A stretch of 64,000 nucleotides of DNA from Xenopus tropicalis (Eukaryota; Chordata; Amphibia; Anura; Pipidae), in NCBI RefSeq assembly GCF_000004195.4, contig NC_030682.2, positions 153,017,510 to 153,081,509 on the forward strand, read 5' to 3'. A program made the position numbers and the translations under genes. Position 1 is the stretch's first letter. The number at the start of each line of letters is the position of its first letter. This document shows positions 63,972 to 64,000 of the stretch, one piece after another. The notes under the pieces are model-generated. The model was not told the DNA's origin. It made no database searches and saw only the letters and a program-made list of their open reading frames with translations.

Positions 63972-64000
63972 ATATGACAAAAGTTTCACTTTCCTACCAG
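63972..64000. other. Unique sequence at window end
   Basis: TATATGACAAAAGTTTCACT then TTCCTACCAG: a pyrimidine-rich stretch ending in CAG, as at a 3' splice site. The window stops here, so whether an exon follows cannot be seen. Confidence 0.25.

Overview
This is vertebrate nuclear DNA, almost certainly from a clawed frog (Xenopus). It holds one intact, multi-exon cytochrome P450 gene of the CYP2 family, embedded in an exceptional density of unrelated tandem repeats (minisatellites). The frog call rests on several signals. TTAA-flanked MITEs have TTAAAG termini of the T2/Kolobok type common in Xenopus. A CR1-like LINE ends in a (CTATGTAA)n-type tail. Fragments of a MITE ending in CATCACTA are present, and the P450 has the typical tetrapod CYP2 gene structure. 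By summing the array spans below I estimate that about four fifths of the window (roughly 52 of 64 kb) is tandem repeat. Only about 1.5 kb is coding.

Layout. 1-4095: 41-bp minisatellite, cut by the window start. 4096-6409: CR1-like LINE pieces in head-to-head orientation; the reverse-transcriptase ORF is interrupted by a minisatellite grown from its own sequence. 6410-18780: degenerate 22-bp minisatellite, split by a 1.84-kb LTR-like element with a perfect 5-bp target duplication (9363-11205), which itself holds a 14-bp minisatellite. 18781-19219: putative promoter and non-coding exon 1. 19220-34248: the CYP2 gene on the + strand. It has nine coding exons of 180, 163, 147, 161, 177, 142, 188, 142 and 194 bp, giving a 497-residue protein. 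Introns 1, 2, 3, 6 and 8 are each filled by a different minisatellite; introns 4, 5, 7 and 9 carry none. 34249-34870: 3' flank. 34871-37930: G-rich 33-bp minisatellite. 37954-55878: a MITE with long inverted arms whose centre is a 17.6-kb array of a 62-bp unit. 56120-58160: G-rich 22-bp minisatellite. 58180-58512: remnant of a retroelement with a GIY-YIG endonuclease domain. 58677-63084 and 63431-63971: 40-bp minisatellite interrupted by a 346-bp insertion.

The only gene with a supported function is the P450, a predicted ER-membrane monooxygenase. All its diagnostic motifs are present: N-terminal anchor, PPGP hinge, WxxxR, AGxDS(T), ExxR and the heme-Cys loop. Most splice sites follow GT/AG and eight of the nine exon lengths fit the CYP2 pattern, so it looks functional. 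The very long open reading frames in the arrays (up to about 1,950 codons) are artefacts of repeat units that lack stop codons.

The strongest candidate for something unusual is the 37.9-55.9 kb structure: a short inverted-repeat transposon hosting a 17.6-kb minisatellite. Next is the set of splice-site-like motifs repeated through introns 1-3 of the P450 gene.
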